Shown here one piece after another: positions 1-7,120 of a DNA stretch of 12,668 nt. A program made the position numbers and the translations under genes. The notes under the pieces are model-generated. The model was not told the origin of the DNA. It saw only the letters and a list, made by a program, of their open reading frames with translations, and searched no databases. The stretch covers positions 1-12,668 of the forward strand of contig JALOLX010000032.1 of the NCBI GenBank assembly GCA_025455765.1. The letters run 5' to 3'. This DNA is from Flavobacteriales bacterium (lineage in GTDB: Bacteria > Bacteroidota > Bacteroidia > Flavobacteriales_F > PHOS-HE28). Positions within the stretch are counted from its first letter, which is position 1, and every line of letters begins with the position of its first letter.

Positions 1-320
1 GCGCGGTACGGCCCGGTATAGCTCACCAACAGACGTCCGCGACGGGTGCGCCCATCGGCACTGGTGCAGTTCTGCTCGCCGAAGTCGATGAGCATGCTGT
101 AGGGTGTGCTGGTGGTATCGAAGGTGATGGATACGGCACAAGGCAGTTCACCATCCTTGTTGGCCTTGTCGGCTTGGGCGAGGGCATCATTGAAGAACCC
201 TTCCGCACGGTTGTTGTCCAGGGCGGCGGTCTGGTCGCGGTCCAGCGGGGTGGCTTCGTCCTCTTTGCGGCATGCGGCCAGAGAGAGGAGCACTAGCGCG
301 GTGAGCAGGAGCTGTTTCAT
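1..320 (-). CDS. Putative outer-membrane-type lipoprotein, C-terminus outside window
   Basis: This is an open frame of 106 codons that starts at the ATG at 320 and runs off the left edge, so the C-terminus is unseen. The N-terminus is a textbook lipoprotein signal, MKQLLLTALVLLSLAAC: a Lys, a leucine-rich core and a LAAC lipobox with Cys17 as the expected lipidated residue. Arg-Lys-Glu-Asp-Glu follows. The mature part has an acidic, Ala/Asn-rich stretch and then a beta-rich segment containing PCAVSITFDTT, IDFGEQNC and DGRTRRGRLLVSYTG. I recall this last pattern from uncharacterised Bacteroidota lipoproteins. The two mature cysteines (in PCAV and QNCT) could form a disulfide. It lies 49 bp after folA on the same strand. 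No function can be assigned. The lipoprotein call is firm; the family is only a resemblance. Confidence 0.75.
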   Translation of the reverse strand, partial: MKQLLLTALVLLSLAACRKEDEATPLDRDQTAALDNNRAEGFFNDALAQADKANKDGELPCAVSITFDTTSTPYSMLIDFGEQNCTSADGRTRRGRLLVSYTGPYR

Positions 321-369
321 GGCATGGGGTGCTTTTCGTACCCTATGACGCAAACACGGTGCCAAGGGT

Positions 370-879
370 TTAATGCATCCTGTCCAGCACCACGAAGCTG
401 AATGCGTGGGCGTGGCGCTCATCGGCCGGGTGGTGCGCTCGACTGCGCTCGGTCCAGTCGGCGTGGTCCAACAGTGGGAAGTGGGTGTCGCCCTCCACTT
501 CAGCATGCACCAGGGTGAGGTACAGGCGGTCCACCAAACCCTTTCGTAGGGCTTCGGCATAGATCTGCCCACCACCGATGATGAAGGCTTCTTCCTCGCC
601 AGCACGTCGGGCCAGGTCAAGGCCTTCCTCCAGCGATCCCACGACCACCGCGCCCGGTGCCTCGTAGTCCGTATTACGCGTCACCACGATGTTCACACGG
701 TCCTTCAGCGGACGGTACTTGGCCGGGATGGTCTCGTAGTTCTTGCGGCCTGTGATGACGTGGTGTCCGCGCGTGGTGCGCTGGAAGTACTTCAGGTCAT
801 CGGGCAGGTTCCAAGGCAGATCGCTGTCGCGCCCGATGGTGCCGTTGTCCGCCACGGCTGCGATGGCACTGATGATCAT
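370..879 (-). CDS. folA: Dihydrofolate reductase
   Basis: Reduces 7,8-dihydrofolate to tetrahydrofolate with NADPH in the cytoplasm, recycling the dihydrofolate made by thymidylate synthase. The 169-residue length is typical of bacterial DHFR. Visible family signatures are the N-terminal strand MIISAIAAVADNGTIG, the WNLPDDLKYF substrate loop at 23-32 (Asp28 aligns with the catalytic Asp27 of E. coli), TGRKNYETIP near 43-52 for NADPH binding, and the IIGGGQIYAEAL motif near 95-106. The start codon shares an ATGA with the thyA stop (876-879), which suggests translational coupling and equimolar production with ThyA. The TAA stop is at 370-372. Nothing looks truncated or unusual. Confidence 0.96.
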   Translation of the reverse strand: MIISAIAAVADNGTIGRDSDLPWNLPDDLKYFQRTTRGHHVITGRKNYETIPAKYRPLKDRVNIVVTRNTDYEAPGAVVVGSLEEGLDLARRAGEEEAFIIGGGQIYAEALRKGLVDRLYLTLVHAEVEGDTHFPLLDHADWTERSRAHHPADERHAHAFSFVVLDRMH

Positions 880-1670
880 ACGCTCACACTGGCCTTGATG
901 TGCGGGTGCGGGTCGTAGTCCTTCAGCGTGAAATGCTCATAGCGGAAGGCGAAGAGGTCGTTCACGTTGGGATCGATCTCCATCTTCGGCAGCGGCCGTG
1001 GATCGCGCGTCAACTGCAGGCGCGCCTGTTCCAAGTGGTCGTTGTAGAGGTGTACATCGCCGAAGGTGTGCACGAACTCACCGGGCTGCAGACCGCATAC
1101 CTGTGCCATCATCAGGGTAAGGAGCGCGTAGCTGGCGATGTTGAACGGCACACCAAGGAAGGTGTCCGCGCTGCGCTGGTAGAGCTGGCAGCTGAGCTTC
1201 CCTTGCGCCACGTAGAACTGGAACATGGTGTGGCAGGGTGGCAGGGCCATGCGATCCACGTCGGCGGGGTTCCAGGCTGTGACGATCAGGCGGCGGCTGT
1301 CGGGGTTCTTCTTGATCTGCTCCACGACGTTCGCGATCTGATCGATCACGCGACCATCGGGGGTGTGCCAGCTGCGCCATTGGTAACCGTAGACGGGACC
1401 GAGGTTGCCGTCCGCATCGGCCCATTCATCCCAGATGCGCACACCGTTATCCTGCAGGTACTTGATGTTGGTGTCGCCGGCCAGGAACCAGAGCAGTTCG
1501 TGGATGATGCTCTTCACGTGCAGCTTCTTGGTGGTCACCAGGGGGAAGCCTTCGCTGAGGTCGAAGCGCATCTGGTGGCCGAAGCAGCTGATGGTGCCGG
1601 TGCCGGTGCGGTCGTGCTTCTGCACCCCTTCGGCGAGGATGCGGCGGAGCAGGTCGTGGTATTGATGCAT
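876..1670 (-). CDS. thyA: Thymidylate synthase
   Basis: Converts dUMP to dTMP using 5,10-methylenetetrahydrofolate, which leaves dihydrofolate for the adjacent FolA. The protein has 264 residues, the same as E. coli ThyA, and aligns from the first residue: HDRTGTGTISCFGHQMRF near 19-36 (phosphate-binding Arg region), WFLAGDTNI near 61-69, and the catalytic LPPCHTMFQFYV with nucleophile Cys146. CQLYQRSADTFLGVPFNIAS (161-180) carries the phosphate- and dUMP-binding residues, and the C-terminus is HPHIKASVSV. The start at 1670 is fixed by this alignment. The upstream ClC frame overlaps the first 136 bp in another register. The gene overlaps folA by ATGA. A G-rich tract on the opposite strand (1696-1716) lies 26-46 bp upstream of the start. 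Confidence 0.97.
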   Translation of the reverse strand: MHQYHDLLRRILAEGVQKHDRTGTGTISCFGHQMRFDLSEGFPLVTTKKLHVKSIIHELLWFLAGDTNIKYLQDNGVRIWDEWADADGNLGPVYGYQWRSWHTPDGRVIDQIANVVEQIKKNPDSRRLIVTAWNPADVDRMALPPCHTMFQFYVAQGKLSCQLYQRSADTFLGVPFNIASYALLTLMMAQVCGLQPGEFVHTFGDVHLYNDHLEQARLQLTRDPRPLPKMEIDPNVNDLFAFRYEHFTLKDYDPHPHIKASVSV

Positions 1671-3169
1671 GGCGGTGGTGCGAAGGTACCGCTGCGGGGC
1701 GGGGTGGGGGTGGGGGAGTTGCTAACGGGTGTTAGCAGCGCACGCAGGCGCGATTCTTCACGCTTGCCATTGCGGCCCGGCTTTTCCGGTGGCGGCGGCC
1801 AGTCGGGCAGGGCCTTCAAGAGGCGCTCTTTCATGCGCTCGTAGTAGCTTTTACGGTCGATGGTGAAGGCGATGAGATAGCCCACCATGGCGGCATACAT
1901 CAGCTGGAAGATCGCGCTGTGGCGATCGGTCATCTCCAGTACGAGGATGGCACTGGTGAAGGGCGAACGCGTGACGCCGGTGAGGAAGGCGGTCATGCCG
2001 GCCAGCACCAGCAGGTTGAACTGGCCGCGGCTGGGCTCGAAGAGCGGTGCGATCCAGCCGCCGATGGAGGCGCCAGCGGCCAGCGAAGGCGCGAAGATGC
2101 CACCGGCGCCACCCGCGCTGAAGGAGAACAGGGGACCCAGGATGCGCGCGCCCACATTGCTGGCGCTGGCATTGACCTCTTCAGCGAAGAGATAGTTCTC
2201 AAGGAGCGCATTACCCGAGCCGATGGCCATGGGCCCCAAGAGGTACACGGTGCTGGCGAAGAGCAATGCACACCCCAGTGCGAAGCCCGCTTGTCCGATC
2301 CAGCCGGTGAACGATCGGCGCAGCTTGTCGAAGGCCAGCAGGACGCGGCAGAAGAGCGCACCCGAGGCCCCGGAGATCACCGCGATGAAGAGGATCTTGT
2401 ACATGAACGAGACCGTGGCGGGTTCCAGCTTCGGGTAGCCCAGCAGCAGATAGGGCCCGAGCAGGGATTGCGCGGTCATACCGCTCAAGATCACAGCGGT
2501 GAGCACAGCGGTGCGGAACTGCGCCATGTGGGTCTTGGTGAGCTCTTCCACAGCGAAGACGATACCGCCGAGCGGCGTGTTGAACGCGGCGCTCAAGCCT
2601 GCCGCGCCCCCTGTCACTAGCATGATCTGGCGGCTCACACGTGGCCAGAACGGAGGCAGCAGCTTGTGTACAGTGCGGTAGATGCTGCCAGCGATCTGCA
2701 GGGTGGGTCCTTCACGCCCGATGGCACCACCACCGATCACCATTGTGAGGCTGCTGGCGATCTTCACCAGGATGATGCGCACGTTCAGGAAGCGCCAGGA
2801 ACGGTCGCGCTTCTTCTCGGTGGCGACCTCGATGGCGGCCATGAGCTGCGGGATACCACTGCCACCGGCCAGGGGAGCAAGCCTTCTCACCAGTCCCCAC
2901 GCCACCAGGAAGCTGATGGGTGCGGTGAGGAAGATGAGCCGCCTGTCATGGCTGAGGATGGCCATGTTGGCGTCCTCCATCAGGTGGAAGAGCTTTGCAT
3001 AACCCACTGCCACCAACGCTGTGAGCACGGCGGACACTTGGTAGGGCAGGGCCAGCAGCACCAGTTCCTTGGCACGGCTCTGCATCAGCCAAACGCGCAG
3101 CCGCTCCAGCAATCCGGAGAGGAAGGCGACCGCTTTGGTGGTGATGATGTCGTAGCGAGAGCCGGCCAT
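1535..3169 (-). CDS. ClC-family chloride channel / Cl-/H+ antiporter
   Basis: Inner-membrane chloride transporter. All ClC selectivity signatures are present: GSGIPQ at 103-108, GREGP at 151-155 with the gating glutamate Glu153, and GGIFAP at 356-361. Tyr442/443 in DRKSYYERM is a candidate for the C-terminal chloride-coordinating tyrosine. The pair Glu208-Glu209 (FAVEEL) aligns with the proton glutamate region of E. coli ClcA, so proton-coupled exchange is more likely than a pure channel. No CBS domains follow. The homologous part ends near residue 450. The remaining tail is proline- and arginine-rich, and residues from about 500 on merely read thyA DNA in another frame. The 544-residue frame therefore has a doubtful C-terminus. 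Either the gene really overlaps thyA by 136 bp, or an indel has removed a stop near the hairpin at 1720-1737. A -7-like promoter motif lies just upstream of the start. Confidence 0.92.
   Translation of the reverse strand: MAGSRYDIITTKAVAFLSGLLERLRVWLMQSRAKELVLLALPYQVSAVLTALVAVGYAKLFHLMEDANMAILSHDRRLIFLTAPISFLVAWGLVRRLAPLAGGSGIPQLMAAIEVATEKKRDRSWRFLNVRIILVKIASSLTMVIGGGAIGREGPTLQIAGSIYRTVHKLLPPFWPRVSRQIMLVTGGAAGLSAAFNTPLGGIVFAVEELTKTHMAQFRTAVLTAVILSGMTAQSLLGPYLLLGYPKLEPATVSFMYKILFIAVISGASGALFCRVLLAFDKLRRSFTGWIGQAGFALGCALLFASTVYLLGPMAIGSGNALLENYLFAEEVNASASNVGARILGPLFSFSAGGAGGIFAPSLAAGASIGGWIAPLFEPSRGQFNLLVLAGMTAFLTGVTRSPFTSAILVLEMTDRHSAIFQLMYAAMVGYLIAFTIDRKSYYERMKERLLKALPDWPPPPEKPGRNGKREESRLRALLTPVSNSPTPTPPRSGTFAPPPCINTTTCSAASSPKGCRSTTAPAPAPSAASATRCASTSAKASPW
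1696..1716 (+). other. Predicted four-tetrad G-quadruplex tract upstream of thyA
   Basis: The plus strand has four G runs of 4, 4, 5 and 5 bases separated by single C, T and T bases. This is the most stable class of predicted intramolecular G-quadruplex (all loops one base). It is on the template strand for ClC and thyA transcription, 26-46 bp before the thyA start, and within the frame of the ClC tail. The RNA made from it is the C-rich complement, so any effect would be on DNA or polymerase passage and not on an RNA quadruplex. The motif is seen directly; folding and function are inferred. Confidence 0.6.
1720..1737 (-). terminator. Perfect 7-bp hairpin at the ClC-thyA boundary
   Basis: TGCTAAC and GTTAGCA form a perfect 7-bp inverted repeat around a 4-base loop. 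No T-tract follows on the minus strand, so intrinsic termination would be weak. The hairpin carries stop codons in both frames other than the one ClC now uses: TAA in one and TAG in the other. It could therefore mark where the ClC gene originally ended. It is immediately followed by the C-rich tract complementary to the G-quadruplex motif. It may instead be an attenuator or chance. Confidence 0.35.
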
Positions 3170-3176
3170 GCGCGGC

Positions 3177-3184
3177 CAAAAGTA
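3177..3184 (-). promoter_or_regulatory. Bacteroidota -7-like box TACTTTTG before the ClC gene
   Basis: Read on the minus strand, TACTTTTG matches the Bacteroidota sigma-ABfr -7 consensus TAnnTTTG exactly and is followed by GGCCGCGC. It ends 7 bp before the ClC ATG, so the transcript would be nearly leaderless. I see no good TTG -33 element at the usual spacing. The match is real; use as a promoter is inferred. Confidence 0.4.
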
Positions 3185-3236
3185 GCCGCCAAACCCGGGC
3201 GTATTCGGTCGTCGCCCGCGAAGTGATCAACACGAT

Positions 3237-4868
3237 CTACTGCCCAAGTGCTTGGAGGTCGAGCATAGAGAAGCGGTATTGGGTGCCGCGATCATAGCTC
3301 TTCACCAATGCACGTGTACCGCCCGGCTCCAACAGCACCCCCGAGATGCACGGGATGAAGTCATCTTCGAAGAGCAGCAGGGTGCCTTCTTGTCGCACTT
3401 CCCCCCCCTCGCTGATCAGGGCCGCCTTCAGAACGAGCGGTTCGGCAGGCTTCATCTCCTTTGTACCGGCGGCTTCCACGCCAGATCTCAAAATGGCCTC
3501 GAGGCCGCGAGGGGTATGAGCGTAGAGCAACAGGTGGCCCTCCTTGTAGGCTAAGCGTGAAACTCCATCATAGGGTTGGCCCGCCGTTGTCATGGCAGCG
3601 CGGTCCAGCACACGTTGCCAGCCGATGCTATCGTTGGTCAGCACCTGGCTCACACGCACGCCACCGCTCAAGCGTCGCATGGCGATGGCCTCCCCCATCG
3701 GTAATTGGAAGTTGGTCTCCAGGAAGGTCTCGATCACCACCAGTTCGTTGTTCGGTGCGGCGATAAGGTCCACCACATCGATGGGCAGTTTAGCGGTACG
3801 CGCTACCGGCTTTCGGGGGTCTGCCGCCGGGTCGCCGTAGGGCATCAATTTGGCGCGCCGGATGGAGGGTAGGCGTTGCGCCAGAACGGGGGTGGGTTTC
3901 AGTTTGGGGTCCTTGGGGCTGAAGGTGATGACCTGACCGGGAAGACCCGTTAACGCGCCATACCGCACAGCGATGGACACTCGACCATCCTGGCGATCGA
4001 CCAGCCGTGCGCTACTGATGAACTGTTTGTCGAGAAGCAGATCCTGCACGGTTTTGCCGCCTTCGCTCACGGTGGTCAGGTGAAGCTCATGGCACGCTTT
4101 ATCTCCCAGCTGTTCATCGCTTTTGCAGGAGTATACATACGTGAGCAGCCGAACAGTACCATCATTGGCTACGCTGATCTGGTGGATGGTGCTCGTGGCA
4201 TCTTCGTAGGGAAGTTCCACCGTGGTCGTGCTACGCACAGTGCCATCGGGGTTCACCAGGGCCATTCCGAAACGTTTGTTGCCCTTGCCTTTGTGCGTGA
4301 AGTGGTTCAACAGCCAGGTTGTACCATCTGCCGAGGATACCAGCCTTTCCTGTTGGGCGTACGCAAGGCCGCGAGTGAACAAGATGGGGTCGGGGAGTGG
4401 CCGCTCCACCATGGTGAAGGCGGGGTCGTTCACGTAGGGAATATCGAACGATGCCAGTTGCTTCAGGCTCCCCAAACCAAGTGCACCGCTGGTGTTCACC
4501 GGGCAGAGGGCGAAGGCGCTTCCCTTCTTCGTGGAGGAAACAAGCAGTACCTGCAACCCACCTTCTTGGACGATCGGTCGTACACCGGTCCATTTTAGAC
4601 CGTCGATGAGCACTTCCTTCAACACAAGCTCCTCGCTCGGCACCAGCTGCGCATCGAGCCGCACCACCTTTGGGGTGAGGCCTTCTTCTACGTAGAGCAC
4701 GTGGCGTCCGTCCGCTGCAAAGATCCCATCCACTACGGTGAAAAGGTCGCCTGTGGAGCCCTTCAACTCCTTGGTAAATGCCTTCCCATGGCGGGCCACC
4801 GTGGATTGCGCTACGACAGGGATCGTCGCAGTGGCGATGAACGCGAAGGTGAACAGGGTGGTGCGCAT
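3237..4868 (-). CDS. Secreted protein of unknown function, beta-rich
   Basis: I do not recognise this family. The frame stays open upstream to 4991, but the ATG at 4868 is the sensible start. From there the protein begins MRTTLFTFAFIATATIPVVA, a clear Sec signal peptide with cleavage expected around Ala20/Gln21, giving a 543-residue precursor. The earlier start would overlap nupC and bury the signal. The mature protein is a succession of short hydrophobic strands and turns with repeated DGT/DGR/EGG-type turns (NPDGTV, ANDGTV, RQDGRV, SEGGEV). This is compatible with a beta-propeller or similar all-beta fold, although no repeat is regular enough to count blades. Cys248 and Cys259 could form a disulfide. 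There is no lipobox, no membrane anchor and no obvious type IX secretion C-terminal domain. By eye the third codon positions look less GC-biased than in neighbouring genes. An 8-base G run in the coding strand (3401-3408) is slippage-prone. Confidence 0.8.
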   Translation of the reverse strand: MRTTLFTFAFIATATIPVVAQSTVARHGKAFTKELKGSTGDLFTVVDGIFAADGRHVLYVEEGLTPKVVRLDAQLVPSEELVLKEVLIDGLKWTGVRPIVQEGGLQVLLVSSTKKGSAFALCPVNTSGALGLGSLKQLASFDIPYVNDPAFTMVERPLPDPILFTRGLAYAQQERLVSSADGTTWLLNHFTHKGKGNKRFGMALVNPDGTVRSTTTVELPYEDATSTIHQISVANDGTVRLLTYVYSCKSDEQLGDKACHELHLTTVSEGGKTVQDLLLDKQFISSARLVDRQDGRVSIAVRYGALTGLPGQVITFSPKDPKLKPTPVLAQRLPSIRRAKLMPYGDPAADPRKPVARTAKLPIDVVDLIAAPNNELVVIETFLETNFQLPMGEAIAMRRLSGGVRVSQVLTNDSIGWQRVLDRAAMTTAGQPYDGVSRLAYKEGHLLLYAHTPRGLEAILRSGVEAAGTKEMKPAEPLVLKAALISEGGEVRQEGTLLLFEDDFIPCISGVLLEPGGTRALVKSYDRGTQYRFSMLDLQALGQ

Positions 4869-4938
4869 GTGATCGGGTTTGGGGTAGGACCGGAGGTACT
4901 GCGGCGCGGACCGTTGTGCTTGATCGGTGACGGTGGTG

Positions 4939-6321
4939 CTACACCAGCATGCCGATGATGGTGGCGCTGAGCAATGAGGCCAGCGTACCACCGAGCAATG
5001 CGCGGAAGCCGAACTCGCTCAGCCACGCGCGGCGGCTGGGGGCCAGCGATCCGATGCCACCGATCTGGATGCCGATGCTGGCGAAGTTGGCGAAGCCGCA
5101 GAGCATGTAGGTGGCCATGACGATGCTGCGCTGATAGCTGAACAGCCCGGCGGTCTTCATGCTGGCCAGGCTTTCGTAGCCCACGAACTCGCTGGCGATG
5201 ATCTTCTCACCCACCAATCGTCCGGTGAGGGTGATGTCCTCCGTGGCCACACCGATGAGCCACATGAGCGGAGCGAAGAGGTACCCCAGCATGAATTCAA
5301 GCGAGAGGCCTTTGAAGTTGCCGTTGGAGACCGCTGCCACCCAATCATTGATGCCGAGCACATCGCCCAGCTTCAGGAAGGCATAGTTGGCCATGGCGAT
5401 GAAGGCGAAGAACACCAACAGCATGGCACCCACGTTGGCGGCGAGCTTCAGGCCCTCGGTGGTGCCGTTGCTCATGGCATCGAGGAAGTTGCTGCCCACC
5501 TGTTCCATGCTCACCTCCAGCTTCTGCTCGATGGGTTCGGTCTGGGGGAAGAGGATCTTGGCAACGACCACCGCACCGGGAGCGGCCATCACACTGGCGG
5601 TGAGCAGGTGTTTGGCGAAGAAGAGGCGTTGCACGGGATCATCACCGCCGAGGAAGCCCACATACGCGGCGAGCACCCCGCCCGCCACGGTGGCCATGCC
5701 GGCGGTCATCACCAGAAAGATCTCCGAGCGGTTCATCTTGTCCAGGTAGGCCTTCACCATCAGCGGTGCTTCGGTCTGCCCCAGGAAGATGTTGCCGGCC
5801 GTGCTGAGGCTTTCGGCGCCGCTGAGCCGCATGGTACGGTTCAGCGCCCATGCCAGGGCGTACACCACCTTCTGGATGATGCCGAGGTAGAAGAGCACGC
5901 TGGTGAGCGCACTGAAGAAGATGATGGTGGGGAGGATCTGCAGGGCGAAGATGAAGCCCACGCTCTGCACGTTCATCAGGTCGCGGAAGAGGAACTCGCT
6001 GCCGATGCGGGTGAAGTCCAGCACCTTCACGAAGAGCTTGCCCACCACTTCGAAGGCGATCTGCACAGGTGGCACGTAGAGGATCAGCAAGGCGAGCACC
6101 AATTGGAACGCCAGTCCGATGCCCACCACCTTCCAGTCCACTTGGCGCCGCTTGGCACTGAAGGCCCAGGCGATGCCGATAAGGGCCGCCATTCCCAGGA
6201 CACCACGCAGTAAGCTGGTGGCGGACGGCCCGGTCAGGGCAGCTGGACCGCTTTGTGCGGCGGCGGTGAAGGGTAGTAGCAGGAGGGTGAGCGCTGCCAG
6301 GCGCAGGATGCTGCGGTGCAT
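4939..6321 (-). CDS. nupC: Concentrative nucleoside transporter (CNT/NupC family)
   Basis: Cation-coupled nucleoside importer of the inner membrane. It shows the CNT signatures: GQTEAPL at 181-187 (substrate- and ion-binding re-entrant hairpin 1), EFVGYESLA at 378-386 (hairpin 2 region with the binding-site glutamate) and the GFANFASIGIQIGGIG motif at 409-424. The rest is a succession of hydrophobic helices. Its 460 residues exceed the roughly 400 of E. coli NupC because of an N-terminal extension. That extension begins MHRSILRLAALTLLLLPFTA, followed by AAQSGP, and looks like a cleavable signal peptide or an extra helix. The ion could be Na+ or H+; the sequence does not decide. It sits 66 bp after the DUF151 gene. 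A weak -7-like CATCTTCG lies at 6343-6350. Supplying nucleosides fits with thyA and folA downstream. Confidence 0.93.
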   Translation of the reverse strand: MHRSILRLAALTLLLLPFTAAAQSGPAALTGPSATSLLRGVLGMAALIGIAWAFSAKRRQVDWKVVGIGLAFQLVLALLILYVPPVQIAFEVVGKLFVKVLDFTRIGSEFLFRDLMNVQSVGFIFALQILPTIIFFSALTSVLFYLGIIQKVVYALAWALNRTMRLSGAESLSTAGNIFLGQTEAPLMVKAYLDKMNRSEIFLVMTAGMATVAGGVLAAYVGFLGGDDPVQRLFFAKHLLTASVMAAPGAVVVAKILFPQTEPIEQKLEVSMEQVGSNFLDAMSNGTTEGLKLAANVGAMLLVFFAFIAMANYAFLKLGDVLGINDWVAAVSNGNFKGLSLEFMLGYLFAPLMWLIGVATEDITLTGRLVGEKIIASEFVGYESLASMKTAGLFSYQRSIVMATYMLCGFANFASIGIQIGGIGSLAPSRRAWLSEFGFRALLGGTLASLLSATIIGMLV

Positions 6322-6366
6322 GGAGTTCAGGGGTCGGTCCGGCGAAGATGGCGGAAAGCATGCAGG

Positions 6367-6383
6367 TCCGCAACACGTGCGGA
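6367..6383 (-). other. Short hairpin just after the DUF151 gene
   Basis: TCCGCA and TGCGGA form a 6-bp inverted repeat around a 5-base loop, starting 4 bases after the DUF151 stop codon. No T-tract follows, so it may be an mRNA-stabilising or attenuating element, or chance. It sits in the 66-bp gap before nupC. Confidence 0.25.
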
Positions 6384-6387
6384 TAGA

Positions 6388-6966
6388 TCAGTTGCTGCCC
6401 TCTCGGCGCTTGATCTCGTCGCGCAGCTTGGAGGCGCGCTCGTAATCCTCGTCGTGCAGGGCTTCGTTCAGCTGTTCCTGCAGCTCTTCAAGGGTGGCGC
6501 CACGCTTCTCGCTGCCACCTTCGCCCTTCTCTTCTTCGCCTTTGTCCTCGTCGTTCTCCTCCACCTTCAGACCAGCGGCACTGAGGATGAACTCGTAGGT
6601 GTACACCGGGCAATCGAAGCGCAGGGCCAGGGCGATGGCATCGCTGCTGCGCGCGTCGATCTCCACCTCCAGACCGTTCTGTTCCACCACGAGCTTGGCG
6701 TGGAAGATGCCTTCCACCAGGTCGTTGATGATGACCTCCTTCAGGTTGAAGCCGAGGGTGTCAGCGACGTTCTTGAACAGGTCGTGGGTGAGGGGCCGGG
6801 CGGGTTTGATGTTCTCCACCTGGATGGCAATGGCCTGTGCTTCTACACCGCCGATGATGATGGGCAGACGCCGCTCTCCGTTCACCTCGGAAAGGATCAG
6901 CGCATAGGCTCCGGCGTGTGTGTGGCTGTACGTGATGCGCAGGAAGCGCAGTTCGACCTTCTCCAT
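6388..6966 (-). CDS. Bifunctional nuclease-type (DUF151) protein with C-terminal UVR motif
   Basis: Residues 1 to about 135 form a DUF151/bifunctional nuclease domain: LPIIIGGVEAQAIAI at 34-48 and the signature VEIDARSSDAIALALR at 101-116. A strongly acidic linker follows (about 136-150, Glu/Asp/Gly/Lys). At about 158-190 there is a UVR-type helical hairpin, ATLEELQEQLNEAL then DEDYERASKLRDEIKRRE, like the UvrB-UvrC and ClpC/McsA interaction motifs. Members of the domain family have been reported with RNase and DNase activity in plants; the bacterial role is unclear. Length 192 is usual for the Bacteroidota form. The UVR motif suggests docking to a partner protein. A TATCTTCA element at 6986-6993 could be a weak -7 box between the repeats and this start. 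It is cytoplasmic, with no signal peptide. Confidence 0.9.
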   Translation of the reverse strand: MEKVELRFLRITYSHTHAGAYALILSEVNGERRLPIIIGGVEAQAIAIQVENIKPARPLTHDLFKNVADTLGFNLKEVIINDLVEGIFHAKLVVEQNGLEVEIDARSSDAIALALRFDCPVYTYEFILSAAGLKVEENDEDKGEEEKGEGGSEKRGATLEELQEQLNEALHDEDYERASKLRDEIKRREGSN

Positions 6967-7004
6967 GCAACTCGCGAACGGGCCGTGAAGATAGGGAGGA
7001 GCGG

Positions 7005-7120
7005 GGAGTTAGCAGTGGTCCGCTGGAGGAGGCAGTTGGCAGTGGACAGTTAGAAGTAGACAGTTGGCAGTTGGCAGTAGACAGTTGGGAGTAGGCAGTT
7101 GGCAGTAAAGTACGCAGTTG
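7005..7120. repeat. Diverged 7-bp tandem repeat, consensus RCAGTTG
   Basis: Eleven contiguous 7-base units fill 7032-7108: gcagttg, gcagtgg, acagtta, gaagtag, acagttg, gcagttg, gcagtag, acagttg, ggagtag, gcagttg, gcagtaa. Two more units (ggagtta, gcagtgg) lie at 7005-7018 after a 13-base interruption, and another gcagttg lies at 7114-7120 after a 5-base offset. The array occupies the intergenic space just before the DUF151 gene. The period is read directly. Similar CAGTTGG-type intergenic repeats are, from memory, common in uncultured Bacteroidota, and heptamer arrays (STRRs) are known in cyanobacteria. Confidence 0.85.

Noticed and set aside
900..1844. A 314-codon plus-strand frame opposite thyA
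   Set aside because: It is the antisense of ThyA and the ClC tail, with no recognisable domain.
3195..3218. CGGGCG/CGCCCG hairpin between the secreted-protein gene and ClC as a terminator
   Set aside because: Only six base pairs with an 11-base loop and no T-tract; compatible with chance in GC-rich DNA.
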